DNA of 64,000 nucleotides from Mojavia pulchra JT2-VF2 (GTDB lineage: Bacteria; Cyanobacteriota; Cyanobacteriia; Cyanobacteriales; Nostocaceae), in contig JAHHHN010000031.1 of NCBI GenBank assembly GCA_019359325.1, positions 1 to 64,000 on the forward strand, in the 5' to 3' direction. How positions within the stretch are numbered: the first letter of the stretch is position 1; the number at the start of each line of letters is the position of its first letter. This document shows, piece by piece, positions 43,271 to 52,224 of this stretch. The notes below the pieces were generated by a model. That model was not told where the DNA came from, ran no database searches, and was given only the letters and a program-made list of their open reading frames with translations. A program made the translations under genes and the position numbers.

Positions 43271-43711
43271 TTATTGCAAATTATTTTGTATAAATAGTTC
43301 CAAACATTCTACTTTTAAAATTCCTTTTGTTACCTTAATATTTTTAAATGACTTGGCAATAACTTCTTCACAAGATATGTCAATTTGTGACTGATTTACA
43401 GAAATTAAATCTTGAATTGAAGCACCATATATAATTTCTGATATACCCGACCAAACACAAGCAGTTGCACACATCGGACAAGGTTCGCCAGTTGTATATA
43501 TGCTATAACCTGTCAAAGATGGATTTTTAAGTTTAGCTGTTAAACTACGAATAACATTGATTTCTGCATGAGCTGATGGATCGCTGTCTCGCCTTACAGT
43601 ATTATGAGCTGCGGCAACTACTTCGTTATCTTTAACAATCACTGCACCATAAGGAGCATCACCTTTTTTTGCTTCTACCAGGGCTAGACGCATAAAAGAT
43701 TCATGGTTCAT
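43271..43711 (-). CDS. Nucleoside or nucleobase deaminase (zinc-dependent)
   Basis: The 146-residue protein is a cytidine-deaminase-fold enzyme that hydrolyses an amino group from a base. The zinc ligands are His48 with catalytic Glu50 (PSAHAEINVIR), and Cys78 and Cys81 (EPCPMCATA). GDAPYGAVIVKD near the start and YGASIQDLI later fit the guanine-deaminase or tRNA-adenosine-deaminase-like branch. The short length and no C-terminal basic extension suggest a free-base deaminase rather than TadA, but this is uncertain. It is convergent with the response regulator gene. Confidence 0.88.
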   Translation of the reverse strand: MNHESFMRLALVEAKKGDAPYGAVIVKDNEVVAAAHNTVRRDSDPSAHAEINVIRSLTAKLKNPSLTGYSIYTTGEPCPMCATACVWSGISEIIYGASIQDLISVNQSQIDISCEEVIAKSFKNIKVTKGILKVECLELFIQNNLQ

Positions 43712-43800
43712 ACAACTCAGGGTTTGATTAGGATAATGGTTAAGAATAACGTATTTTAACTGTTATTTCTGCAACTATTAAAAATTGGTGATCGTTAAAT

Positions 43801-44592
43801 ATGTTACTTAACAGAGAAAAAGCCGAATTTTACTTAACAGACTTAGAAACACCATTAGGCCAAACAATTAACTTAACGATTGCTGGACTTGTCCTTTTAT
43901 CGTCAGGAATTTTTGTAGTTGAAACTTATAATATTCCTGATTTTGTCCGCTTTCAACTAAATCTTATAAATACTGCTATTCTGATAATTTTTGCATTGGA
44001 ATACATAATTCGCCTCTGGAGTGCAGAAAATAAACTTAAGTATTTTTTGAGTTTATATTCAATTATTGACTTGATGGCTATTTTGCCATTTTTTTTAGGA
44101 GCAGTGGATATAAGCTTTATTCGGCTGTTGCGATGGTTCCGAATTTTAAGGTTAATTAGGTTTATCGATAAAAAATTTTTCTTTGGTAGTATCAGTACTG
44201 AAGACGGTGTAATATTTGCACGCATATTATTTACTTTATTTGCAATTATATTTGTTTACTCTGGTTTAATTTATCAAGTTGAGCATCCTGTTAACCCTAA
44301 AGTTTTTGTTACTTTTTTGGATGCATTGTATTTTTCAATTGTCACAATGACAACTGTGGGTTTTGGTGATGTAACACCAGCTTCAGAATTGGGACGATGG
44401 CTAACAGTATTGATGATTTTGACTGGTATCGCATTAATTCCTTGGCAGGTAGGAGATTTAATTAAGCGATTGGTAAAAACTGCTAACCAGGTAGAAACAA
44501 TTTGTTCAGGTTGCGGTTTAGCTTTCCACGATGCAGATGCTGGGTTTTGTAAAAGGTGTGGTACTAAGTTACCTGTTATGAAAGTTGATTGA
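43801..44592 (+). CDS. Voltage-gated-type potassium channel with C-terminal zinc ribbon
   Basis: The 263-residue protein has six membrane segments. The fourth has arginines at 108, 111, 114, 117 and 120 (FIRLLRWFRILRLIRF), the classic voltage-sensor spacing. The selectivity filter is TVGFGD (185-190). A Cys4 zinc ribbon at the C-terminus (Cys235, 238, 250, 253; CSGCGLAFHDADAGFCKRCG) replaces the usual cytoplasmic regulatory domain. It probably carries potassium across the plasma or thylakoid membrane in response to membrane potential. It stands alone, divergent from the deaminase gene with 89 bases between the starts. Confidence 0.9.
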   Translation: MLLNREKAEFYLTDLETPLGQTINLTIAGLVLLSSGIFVVETYNIPDFVRFQLNLINTAILIIFALEYIIRLWSAENKLKYFLSLYSIIDLMAILPFFLGAVDISFIRLLRWFRILRLIRFIDKKFFFGSISTEDGVIFARILFTLFAIIFVYSGLIYQVEHPVNPKVFVTFLDALYFSIVTMTTVGFGDVTPASELGRWLTVLMILTGIALIPWQVGDLIKRLVKTANQVETICSGCGLAFHDADAGFCKRCGTKLPVMKVD

Positions 44593-44825
44593 GTAATTAT
44601 TAGCTATTAGTCATCTGTCATTAGAGGTAACTTTTCGTAGTCTGGTATATGTATTAAAATTGTAATATAAATGTTTTCCGTAAAAGTTGTGGCTCATAGT
44701 GTTGAGATACATAAGCGTGAATAAATATAGCGCTCTTGTTCCAAGCCTTTAAATTTATGGGAATTCTTAATTTGGAATTTTGAATTTCCCAAAGTTGAGT
44801 GGTGTGCTAATAAGGAGCATATTTG

Positions 44826-45542
44826 ATGGATATTTTACTACATAATCCAATTGCAGATATGTATGGGCCAGACTTTCTGCTGTTGTATGGCAGCGTCATT
44901 CTCATCGCACTTTTAGTCTGTGGGTGGCTGGTACAAGATCCAACAAAAAACCAACCTTTGCCGTTAATTCCTAGTGAACCAGATCCCTATGAAATTGCTT
45001 ACTTGCGTTCAGGAGCATTAGAAGTAGTCAAGGTAGCAATTTTGAACTTAATTCAGAGAGGTTATTTACAAATCACTGAACAATTCCTCAGCCTAACGCC
45101 AAAATACGATGATTTGTCTGAACTACAGCCTCTAGAACATCAAGTATTTTCTAGTTATTCCTCTTCTCCAGCAGTGAAATCTCTGGATTTAATAACTGAG
45201 AAAGTACAACCATACTGCAATATTTACGAAGAACAGCTACAAAATGAACAACTGTTATATGCTCAGAAATGGCAAAAATCAAATATTACAGTTGGCTTAA
45301 TTGCGGCGACAATTATTTTTAGCTTAGGGGGTTATAAGTTCCTCATCGCTTTGGGAAAGGGACGCCATAACGTGGGTTTTCTGATTGGCATGGGCGTTTT
45401 ATCGATTATCTTTATTTTATGGTTTGTAAGTAAGCGATCGCGCCTAAGTCTTCGAGGACAAGCTTATCTGCAACAACTCCAGCAAACATTTGCTCAGTCA
45501 AAAACCAAAGTAAAATTGGCTATGATATTGATAATTTTCTGA
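44826..45542 (+). CDS. TIGR04222-type membrane protein, 3' end lost by a deletion
   Basis: About 238 residues. A membrane segment at about 15-38 is followed by a soluble helical domain (PDPYEIAYLRSGALEVVKVAILNLIQRGYLQI) and a second membrane region (about 155-205). It then enters a C-terminal part, RLSLRGQAYLQQLQQTFAQSKTK. This matches TIGR04222 proteins, but the last eight or so residues (LAMILIIF) come from a different gene read in the wrong frame: the following DNA is the tail of a DUF692 gene. The ATG at 44826 has AAGGAG 8 bases upstream. The protein is likely truncated and may still insert in the membrane. Confidence 0.8.
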   Translation: MDILLHNPIADMYGPDFLLLYGSVILIALLVCGWLVQDPTKNQPLPLIPSEPDPYEIAYLRSGALEVVKVAILNLIQRGYLQITEQFLSLTPKYDDLSELQPLEHQVFSSYSSSPAVKSLDLITEKVQPYCNIYEEQLQNEQLLYAQKWQKSNITVGLIAATIIFSLGGYKFLIALGKGRHNVGFLIGMGVLSIIFILWFVSKRSRLSLRGQAYLQQLQQTFAQSKTKVKLAMILIIF

Positions 45543-45793
45543 AAGAATTACCTTGGGAACGGGTGGTACAGTTGCATTTCGTTGGTGGACATTGGCATGA
45601 CGGTGTATTGATTGACAGCCATTCCCAGCCAACGCCAGTCGAGGTTTGGCAACTCATGGATGAAGTTTTAGCTAAAATTCCAGTTAAAGGAATTGTTTTA
45701 GAAAGAGATGAAAACTTGCCACCCTTTGCAGAAGTGATAGGAGAACTGCAACAAGCACGGCAAATTGGCAGGAGTCATGGTAGATGGGGTTAG
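45512..45793 (+). pseudogene. C-terminal remnant of a DUF692 (MbnB/TglH-like) gene
   Basis: In the third frame the sequence reads GYDIDNFLKELPWERVVQLHFVGGHWHDG and continues through SHSQPTPVEVW to ILQ-like end. This is the C-terminal third of DUF692 multinuclear iron oxygenase-like proteins, which work with a small partner on peptide modification. All upstream residues, including the N-terminal metal ligands, are missing; the frame runs back into the TIGR04222 gene instead. A deletion of the intervening DNA explains both truncations. A GTG at 45563 could start a 76-residue fragment, which cannot hold the iron site. Confidence 0.8.
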
Positions 45794-46359
45794 CACAAAC
45801 GCAGCAAGTTTTAGCCCAACTTTATACTAATAGTGAATTTAGAAAGCGTTTTTTCGCCAACCCGCAAACCGTTGGTGCAGAATTGGGATTGAGTGATGAG
45901 GAGACACAGCAGCTATCTCAACTTTCTGTACAGCAGGTAAATATTTTTGCCAATTCCCTCAAATGGAAGCGTTTGGGAGAAGTGCGCGAATTGCTACCAC
46001 GCACTGCCAAGGTATTAGGTAGAAATTTTACTACTTTGTTTTGGCGATATGCAGAAACTCATTTGCCGCAGGGTATTAAAAAACACCGAGAAGATGCGAT
46101 CGCTTTTGCAAGCTTCATTACCACAGTGGTACAAAAAGAAACAATTGAGCCAGCTTGGGTAAGTGATTTGGTGCGCTATGAAAAAACATGGCTGTTGGCT
46201 TATGAACCTCATCACTGTTTGCAGGTGTGCTGGTTTCGTTATCCTATTGACAAACTAGGTAATACAGAAACAACTCATCACCAACCGACTATAGCAGTTT
46301 GGTGGCGTTTTTCCAGGCGATCGCAACTACATCATATCGTGCGATCGCTAGTTGGATAA
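45784..46359 (+). CDS. Small partner-type protein downstream of DUF692 remnant (SCO6045-like)
   Basis: The 191-residue protein is helical with no signal peptide. FRKRFFANPQTVGAELGLSDEE near residues 19-40 and FANSLKWKRLGEVRELLPRT recall the SCO6045-like C-terminal domain often encoded after DUF692 genes. It overlaps the DUF692 remnant by 10 bases (ATG inside its last codons), as in coupled pairs. With its partner broken by the deletion it may no longer have a role, or may act elsewhere. The C-terminal region is Trp- and His-rich (VWWRFSRRSQLHHIV). Confidence 0.7.
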   Translation: MGLAQTQQVLAQLYTNSEFRKRFFANPQTVGAELGLSDEETQQLSQLSVQQVNIFANSLKWKRLGEVRELLPRTAKVLGRNFTTLFWRYAETHLPQGIKKHREDAIAFASFITTVVQKETIEPAWVSDLVRYEKTWLLAYEPHHCLQVCWFRYPIDKLGNTETTHHQPTIAVWWRFSRRSQLHHIVRSLVG

Positions 46360-46546
46360 CACCAATAATACTGAGCCACCTTGCACCAAATAAGTCAGAC
46401 TGCAAGGTAACACAAATATTCTTCTAGCTTTTTGCGGAATGTATAATATTGCGCTGGAAGTCAATTTAGCTATTTAAATTTTAGCAATTGCTACCCAATT
46501 CTATGGTTAGCGCTAGGATATCTATGTCTTTTTTCGCACTATAAGT

Positions 46547-48196
46547 ATGCCTCAAACTTTTTACGTAAATCCAGTAACCGGCACTAGTACTAACCCTGGA
46601 AGCCAACAAGCTCCTTTTAAAACAATTACACAAGCTCTCAAGGTTGCCACATCTGATACAACAATTCAACTAACAGATGGTAATTACAGCGTAGCTAGCG
46701 GTGAAGTCTTTCCCCTAACGATTCCATCTGGTGTAAAAGTAGTTGGTAATGAAGCCAACAAAGGCAGCAACATCTTAATTGAAGGCAGTGGTAACTACCT
46801 CAGTCGTACTTTTGCTGGTCAAAATGTCACCTTCGTGCTATTGAATGGTGCAGAACTGCGGGGAGTAACTGTCACAAATCCAGCTAGCCGTGGTAGTGCC
46901 GTCTGGATAGAATCAAGTACGCCTACAGTCGCTAATAACACATTTACTCAATCTAAGCGTGAGGGAGTCTTTGCTACCGGTGATGCTAATCCAGTTATCC
47001 TCAACAATGTGTTTTCTGAGAATGCTGCTAATGGAGTTTCAATAGCTAAAAATTCTAAAGGGCAAATTCAAGGTAACACCTTCTTCAAAACAGGTTTCGG
47101 CATTGCCATTAGTGATGCAGCATCACCCACACTTATCGATAACAAAATTTCCGAAAACCGTTCTGGGATTGTCGTCTCAGGCACTGCACGTCCTGTATTA
47201 CGTAATAATTTCAGTGAAAAAAACACTGATGATGGTTTGACGGTGATTGCAAACGCCTTACCAGATTTAGGCAGTACCAATAACCCAGGAGGTAACGTCC
47301 TACGCAACAACGGTAAGTTTGATTTACAAAATGCAGGTACTAACAAGTTGATCTCTGTTGGAAATCAAATAGATCCAGCTAAAGTTACGGGTAGCATAGA
47401 GTTTGTAGATATTGGGTTACCAACTCCAACACCCACACCAACTCCAACACCCACACCAACTCCAACACCCACGCCAACCCCAACTCCAACTCCCACACCA
47501 ACCCCAACACCAACACCAACCCCAACACCCACGCCAACCCCAACACCAACACCAACCCCAACCCCAACTCCAACTCCCACACCAACCCCAACCCCAACAC
47601 CAACCCCAACACCCACACCTGTAGATTTAACAGATATTAGTAATCATTGGGCAGCTGCGTTTATTCGGGAATTAGTCAAACAGGGCATAGTTAGCGGTTT
47701 TCCCGATCGCACATTTAGACCAGATGCTACAATGACACGGGCACAATATGCTGCTTTGCTAGTCAAAGCTTTTAACCCATCCCCAAACCGTGCGGCTACC
47801 AAATTCAAAGATGTACCAGCAGACTTCTGGGCATCTAAGGTGATTCAGCAGGCATACCAAGGTTTATTTCTTTCTGGTTTTCCTGATAGTACATTTGCTC
47901 CGAACAAAAATATCCAGCGTGTGCAAGTTATAGTCTCGCTGGTAAATGGACTAGGGTTATCTGCTAATGGTGCAACCAATATCAAATTTGATGATCAAGC
48001 CAAGATTCCTGACTATGCCAAAGACGAAGTAGCGAAAGCTATAGGTAAGCAGATTATCGTCAATTACCCAAACCTCAAACAGCTCAACCCTACCCGTGAT
48101 GCTACACGCGCTGAGGTAGCGGCAATAGTATATCAAGCTTTAGTAGATGCAGGTCGTGTAGTGGCGATTAACTCGCCTTATATCGTCACTGCTTGA
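46547..48196 (+). CDS. Beta-helix surface protein with Pro-Thr linker and three SLH domains
   Basis: The 549-residue protein has three parts. Residues 1-285 are a DUF1565-type right-handed parallel beta helix ([23 protein letters not shown]; repeated NNTFTQ, NNVFSE, GNTFFK turns). A linker of about 33 Pro-Thr dipeptides follows (47420-47620). Three S-layer homology domains end the protein ([34 protein letters not shown] and a weaker third). SLH domains anchor proteins to cell-wall polymers, so it should be at the cell surface. However, the protein starts directly with the beta helix and has no signal peptide; an upstream in-frame stop excludes a longer start. Secretion must use another route. 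Confidence 0.88.
   Translation: MPQTFYVNPVTGTSTNPGSQQAPFKTITQALKVATSDTTIQLTDGNYSVASGEVFPLTIPSGVKVVGNEANKGSNILIEGSGNYLSRTFAGQNVTFVLLNGAELRGVTVTNPASRGSAVWIESSTPTVANNTFTQSKREGVFATGDANPVILNNVFSENAANGVSIAKNSKGQIQGNTFFKTGFGIAISDAASPTLIDNKISENRSGIVVSGTARPVLRNNFSEKNTDDGLTVIANALPDLGSTNNPGGNVLRNNGKFDLQNAGTNKLISVGNQIDPAKVTGSIEFVDIGLPTPTPTPTPTPTPTPTPTPTPTPTPTPTPTPTPTPTPTPTPTPTPTPTPTPTPTPTPTPTPTPTPTPVDLTDISNHWAAAFIRELVKQGIVSGFPDRTFRPDATMTRAQYAALLVKAFNPSPNRAATKFKDVPADFWASKVIQQAYQGLFLSGFPDSTFAPNKNIQRVQVIVSLVNGLGLSANGATNIKFDDQAKIPDYAKDEVAKAIGKQIIVNYPNLKQLNPTRDATRAEVAAIVYQALVDAGRVVAINSPYIVTA
47420..47620. repeat. CCAACA-type hexanucleotide repeat encoding Pro-Thr
   Basis: About 33 copies of CCAACN/CCCACN in one frame encode (PT)n in the SLH protein. 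Third-base variation in the copies shows some age. The tract is prone to length change by slippage in multiples of six bases. Confidence 0.92.
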
Positions 48197-48215
48197 TTTG
48201 CAAACTTGTTTTATG

Positions 48216-48236
48216 GGGCAGGCATTTTGCTTGCCC
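48216..48236 (+). terminator. Hairpin after the SLH protein gene
   Basis: GGGCAGGC (48216-48223) pairs with GCTTGCCC (48229-48236) with one wobble, loop ATTTT. There is no T-run, so termination is uncertain. Confidence 0.4.
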
Positions 48237-48321
48237 TGAAAACTTACAAAAGCCCCAGGCTCATAAGCTTTTTTCGCGGTAACATATAAGCGCAGAGCTT
48301 CTATCTCTGGGTGGGTATGCA

Positions 48322-49161
48322 ATGATGCCTCTACGTCAAACCTTATCAAAGTCTGACATTCAACTGTCTTACTTAGAGTGGCAGCAAGGTCAAGAACCCT
48401 TACTGCTATTACACGGTTTAGCCGATCATGCCCTTGTGTGGTCTAGCTTAGGGGATTATTTAGCGGCAGAATACCACATCGTGGCCCCAGATATGCGCGG
48501 TCATGGTGAAAGCAGCAAACCGGAGAGAGATTATAGTTTTGAGAGTGCGATCGCCGATTTAGAAGCACTCATGGATCATTTAGGATGGTCTAGTGCCCAT
48601 GTTGTCAGTCATTCGTGGACAGGCAAATTAGCTGCTATCTGGGCACGCCAACATCCAGAACGTTTGCGGAGTTTGATTCTTGTTGATCCCATCTTCATCT
48701 GGAAAATGCCCAGCTTCTTCAAGGTGACATTTCCCCTACTGTACCGCGTCTTACCTTTTCTCAAAAGTATGGGCCCATTTGCTAGTTACGAAGAAGCCAA
48801 ACAACAAGCGCAGCAGTTAAACCAGTATCAAGGATGGACTTACTTACACCAGCAAGTTTTCCAAGCTGGAATAGAACAAAAACTAGATGGTAGCTGGGGC
48901 AGCAAATTTACTATTGCCGCCCGCGATGGAATTTTTGAAGATGTAATGCGAGTGCCTGGGTTAACACAGCCAATTTATTTACCTACTCTCTTCGTACAGC
49001 CAGAAAAAGGTGTAAACCGTCAAGATTGGCAACTTAAACCTTACAAAACCTACCTTAAGAACTTAAGCATCTGTCAAGTTCCTGGTAATCATTGGCCATT
49101 TTTGACACAACCTGAAGCATTTAACCAGACTGTGGAAGCCTTCTTAAAACAGCACAGTTGA
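48322..49161 (+). CDS. Alpha/beta hydrolase
   Basis: The 279-residue protein has the alpha/beta hydrolase fold. The oxyanion-hole HG is at 31-32 (LLLLHGLADHALVW). The nucleophile elbow carries Ser98, reading SHSWTG rather than the usual GxSxG. The catalytic His is in VPGNHWPFLTQPE near the C-terminus. APDMRGHGESSKP is a typical conserved segment. The acid residue is not certain. It has no signal peptide. Such enzymes include esterases, lipases and C-C hydrolases; the substrate cannot be read. It stands on the same strand as the kinase gene, which starts 80 bases after its stop. Confidence 0.88.
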   Translation: MMPLRQTLSKSDIQLSYLEWQQGQEPLLLLHGLADHALVWSSLGDYLAAEYHIVAPDMRGHGESSKPERDYSFESAIADLEALMDHLGWSSAHVVSHSWTGKLAAIWARQHPERLRSLILVDPIFIWKMPSFFKVTFPLLYRVLPFLKSMGPFASYEEAKQQAQQLNQYQGWTYLHQQVFQAGIEQKLDGSWGSKFTIAARDGIFEDVMRVPGLTQPIYLPTLFVQPEKGVNRQDWQLKPYKTYLKNLSICQVPGNHWPFLTQPEAFNQTVEAFLKQHS

Positions 49162-49241
49162 GATAAATCTCATTATCATTGGACGGGAACGCAAGAATTT
49201 AGATAAGAGATTGCTTCCCTTGTACTACTGTTTAGCCACTC

Positions 49242-50978
49242 ATGAGTCTTTGTATTAATCCCGTTTGCCCTCAACCCAATCAATTAGACGATAATGAAAA
49301 TCGCTTTTGCCAAAGCTGTGGTTCTCAGTTGCAATTACTAGGGCGCTATCGGGTGATGCGCTTGTTAACTGACAAAACTAGCTTTAGCAAAGTTTATGAA
49401 GCATACGACGAACAAGACACGCCGAAAATCCTTAAAGTACTTAAGAAAGATGTCTCAGGCGACGCTAAAGCAATAGAACTATTCCAGCAAGAGGTAACTA
49501 TACTAGGGCAACTGAATCATCCTGGCACACCTAAAGTAGATGGCTATTTCCAATATCAAACTAGAAGTGGTTTGGTATTGCACTGCATCGCAATGGAAAA
49601 AATCAACGGGTCGAATTTAGAACAATGGCTACAGCAGGAGAATCGCCCTATTTCCCAAGCACAAGCTATAGCTTGGTTAAAACAGTTGGTAGAAATTTTA
49701 GATGTATTGCATAGCAAGCAGTACCTGCATCGAGATATTAAGCCATCTAATATCATGATCCGTTCTCCTTTAGATCCCTTGATTCAGCAAGCTTGGGGGA
49801 ATTTAGTATTAATTGATTTTGGTAGTGCTAAAGAAGTAGTAAAAAACTTCCTTCCCCGACCTAGCAGCTGTAGCGGGATGGATGCAATTATGTCATCTGG
49901 TTATACCGCCCTAGAACAAATGAATTGTCAAGCTGTACCGCAATCAGATTTTTTTGCCTTAGGACGAACTTTTGTATTTTTACTCACGGGATATCATCCC
50001 TTAGAAATGTACGATATTCACCACAATGTTTTGCACTGGCGAAATCGTGCTAATCATGTCTTACCCTTGCTGTTGAATTTAATTGATTGGTTGATGGCAC
50101 CAGAAATAGGCAAACGTCCTGCCAATACCCAAGAAATTTTGCAGCGTCTTGAGGAGATTGAAGAACAACTAACTCCAACTACAACTGCAACGATAAATGT
50201 AGAGGGCAATCATCAAACTGAACAGTTGTTATCTCCTATCATTAAAACTCTACTACCCCAAAATAAGCAAGCACAAAAAATGCCACTTTTGGCACTATTT
50301 GCAGCGCTACTGGCATCTCTAGGATTACTGACTTTGCTAGCTTTAGTTCTAGGAACATTAAGCTTTACTTCAGTTACTAATTATGGGCAAGCGCCACAAA
50401 GGAAAGGTAAAGTGGATTACTTTACTTATGCAGAAGGTAGGGATAGTCTAGGCAGAAGTGCAGAGTTTAATATAGCTGTATTGTCAGTAGAATATAAATG
50501 GCTTTTAGGAAGCAATTTTCAAATTAAATATAATGATAAAATTATTAGTCTTGATTTATTAAAGTTGAACCTAGAGCAAGAAGGTATACAGAATATTATG
50601 GAAAATCCTAGTGAAATTATCTCTGTAGGGACGGCTTCTTGTGAAGGAAATATAGCTATTGAACAACGCAGAGCTTTAGAACGTTCTAAGCAAATACAAA
50701 TTTTAGCAAAAAAACTATTTATTAATACATCCAGTGTTAAAGTTTATCGCTTATTAAATCTTGGTCAATTTAAGCGCAGTGATTGTCAGCCCAATCAAGA
50801 CTCAACGGCTTATCAAAGAAGTATAATCATTATTGGCGTTAAAAAACAATCAGATGGTGTAATTGTCGATGAAGCTCTTAGAGATAGGTTACAAAATAAA
50901 CCATTTGCAGATTTTAAATTAGAAGATTATTCTTTGGGAGCAGCAGATAAGTTTAAGACAATACCGAGTAATTTATAA
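49242..50978 (+). CDS. Ser/Thr protein kinase with N-terminal zinc ribbon and periplasmic OmpA-like domain
   Basis: The 578-residue protein begins with a Cys4 zinc ribbon (Cys4, Cys9, Cys23, Cys26). An eukaryotic-type kinase domain of the cyanobacterial type follows: HRDIKPSN (163-170), DFG (192-194) and a kinase Lys near 64. The glycine-rich loop reads LTDKTSFSKVY, without the usual glycines. A membrane segment (about 348-375) leads to a periplasmic C-terminal domain. In this domain GTASCEG..IAIEQRRALERSKQI..AKKLF and a later RSIIIIGV recall the OmpA C-terminal fold, which binds cell wall. It would link an envelope signal to phosphorylation in the cytoplasm. Confidence 0.88.
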   Translation: MSLCINPVCPQPNQLDDNENRFCQSCGSQLQLLGRYRVMRLLTDKTSFSKVYEAYDEQDTPKILKVLKKDVSGDAKAIELFQQEVTILGQLNHPGTPKVDGYFQYQTRSGLVLHCIAMEKINGSNLEQWLQQENRPISQAQAIAWLKQLVEILDVLHSKQYLHRDIKPSNIMIRSPLDPLIQQAWGNLVLIDFGSAKEVVKNFLPRPSSCSGMDAIMSSGYTALEQMNCQAVPQSDFFALGRTFVFLLTGYHPLEMYDIHHNVLHWRNRANHVLPLLLNLIDWLMAPEIGKRPANTQEILQRLEEIEEQLTPTTTATINVEGNHQTEQLLSPIIKTLLPQNKQAQKMPLLALFAALLASLGLLTLLALVLGTLSFTSVTNYGQAPQRKGKVDYFTYAEGRDSLGRSAEFNIAVLSVEYKWLLGSNFQIKYNDKIISLDLLKLNLEQEGIQNIMENPSEIISVGTASCEGNIAIEQRRALERSKQIQILAKKLFINTSSVKVYRLLNLGQFKRSDCQPNQDSTAYQRSIIIIGVKKQSDGVIVDEALRDRLQNKPFADFKLEDYSLGAADKFKTIPSNL

Positions 50979-51141
50979 GAGGGAATCTGAGAAACATCAA
51001 ACTATTGTGCTTACCGACACCCCGCCCAGAGATGAAAGTTCACAGGTTCATAGCGCAAGTCAACTCAAGTGGACTAAAATCATTCAGTTCGCTTTAAAAG
51101 ACGGAAATTATAAGCCAAGGAATTCCATGATACTGTGGGTT

Positions 51142-51240
51142 ATACCAATTTGAAAAAAGAATACGACAATGGTTAGGGGCGCAACAATGTTGTGCCCTTA
51201 CGAATAATTTATGTGTCGCAAACATTATTGAAATCGGTAT
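51142..51240. repeat. MITE-like element, copy 2 (99 bp)
   Basis: ATACCAATT (51142-51150) and AATCGGTAT (51232-51240) are inverted ends with one change. The internal palindrome TAGGGGCGCAACAATG..TTGTGCCC and the segment ATTTATGTGTCG match the order of features in the copy at 38127-38230. The remainder of the 50979-51282 gap holds no gene. Confidence 0.8.
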
Positions 51241-51282
51241 TAATTGTGAGTAACAGTAAGCCGTGAAAAGGTAACCGAGTAT

Positions 51283-52071
51283 TTACGCTCCCATCCCAGA
51301 ATAACGTTTCAATCCCATACGCCACAGCCAGCGATTAGCAACGAAAAACAGCAATATCCAACCTATCATTGCCAGAAATCCCCGTCCTAAATCTACAGGT
51401 AAACCTACCAAAATACTTGCTGGAAAATTAATTAAATAAGGAAAAGGTGTTAACATAACTGCTGCCCGTACAGGTTCAGGAAATACTTTTAAAGGAGCTA
51501 TTAACCCGGACAAAAATAAATAAAACAACATCCAGAAATTTTCTAAAGCGCTAGCCCGTTCCGTCCAAAAAGCTAACATGGCAAAAGTGTATTGAATTAA
51601 GAACCGTAAAGTAAAAGCTAGCCCTACTGTTAATAGAAAAAATAATAAATTACTCAACCTTGGTAACCAAAAAGCTTGGGGATAAAGTAAAAAAAATAAT
51701 ACTATTAATATTAGAGCAAACTGTATGCGAGCAATTCTGTCAGCTATATGAAGCGCAACATGATGCCATACAGGATCAAGAGGTTGTAACAATCTAGGTG
51801 ATAATTTCCCTTCTACTACTTCCCTTTCAAATTCCCAAATTACCCAGACAGCGGTAAATTGCCTAATAATGAAAACTACTAGAAAGTAACGAATAAAATC
51901 TATAGGTGACAAATCGAAGTTTCCACCCTGTGCTGCCTGAATCCAAATACCCATGAAGATAATAGGTAAAGAGCCAGACAAAACCCATAAAATCATTTCT
52001 GCTCTGTATTCGAGCGTATACGCATAGTAAACTCCAACCAAAGTTAAGGCTTTTCTCAAAATCTGCTTCAT
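51283..52071 (-). CDS. ABC-2-type permease (DUF990-like)
   Basis: This 262-residue integral membrane protein has about six segments. The segment EFEREVVEGKLSPRLLQPLDP and the motif LIAPLKVFPEPVR are typical of ABC-2 permeases of the DUF990 type. It would work with the ATPase encoded 153 bases upstream on the same strand (52225-53205). Systems of this kind usually have a second permease, which is not present here; the protein could be a homodimer or its partner lies elsewhere. The transported substrate is unknown. Confidence 0.85.
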   Translation of the reverse strand: MKQILRKALTLVGVYYAYTLEYRAEMILWVLSGSLPIIFMGIWIQAAQGGNFDLSPIDFIRYFLVVFIIRQFTAVWVIWEFEREVVEGKLSPRLLQPLDPVWHHVALHIADRIARIQFALILIVLFFLLYPQAFWLPRLSNLLFFLLTVGLAFTLRFLIQYTFAMLAFWTERASALENFWMLFYLFLSGLIAPLKVFPEPVRAAVMLTPFPYLINFPASILVGLPVDLGRGFLAMIGWILLFFVANRWLWRMGLKRYSGMGA

Positions 52072-52224
52072 TTACCCGCCTTCTACTCTACAAAGCTTTA
52101 CCAATTCAAAATTCACAAAGCCAGATTTCATCTAGGTTCTCAAGCTTGTATCTGTCACATTAGTTTTTTCAAATTAGTATTAGCTATTAACTTCATGAGT
52201 AATTTTATTAGCGCTCAGCATTCA

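Noticed and set aside
47365-47616. Minus-strand frame of Val-Gly repeats
   Set aside because: It is the antisense of the Pro-Thr repeat tract in the SLH protein gene.
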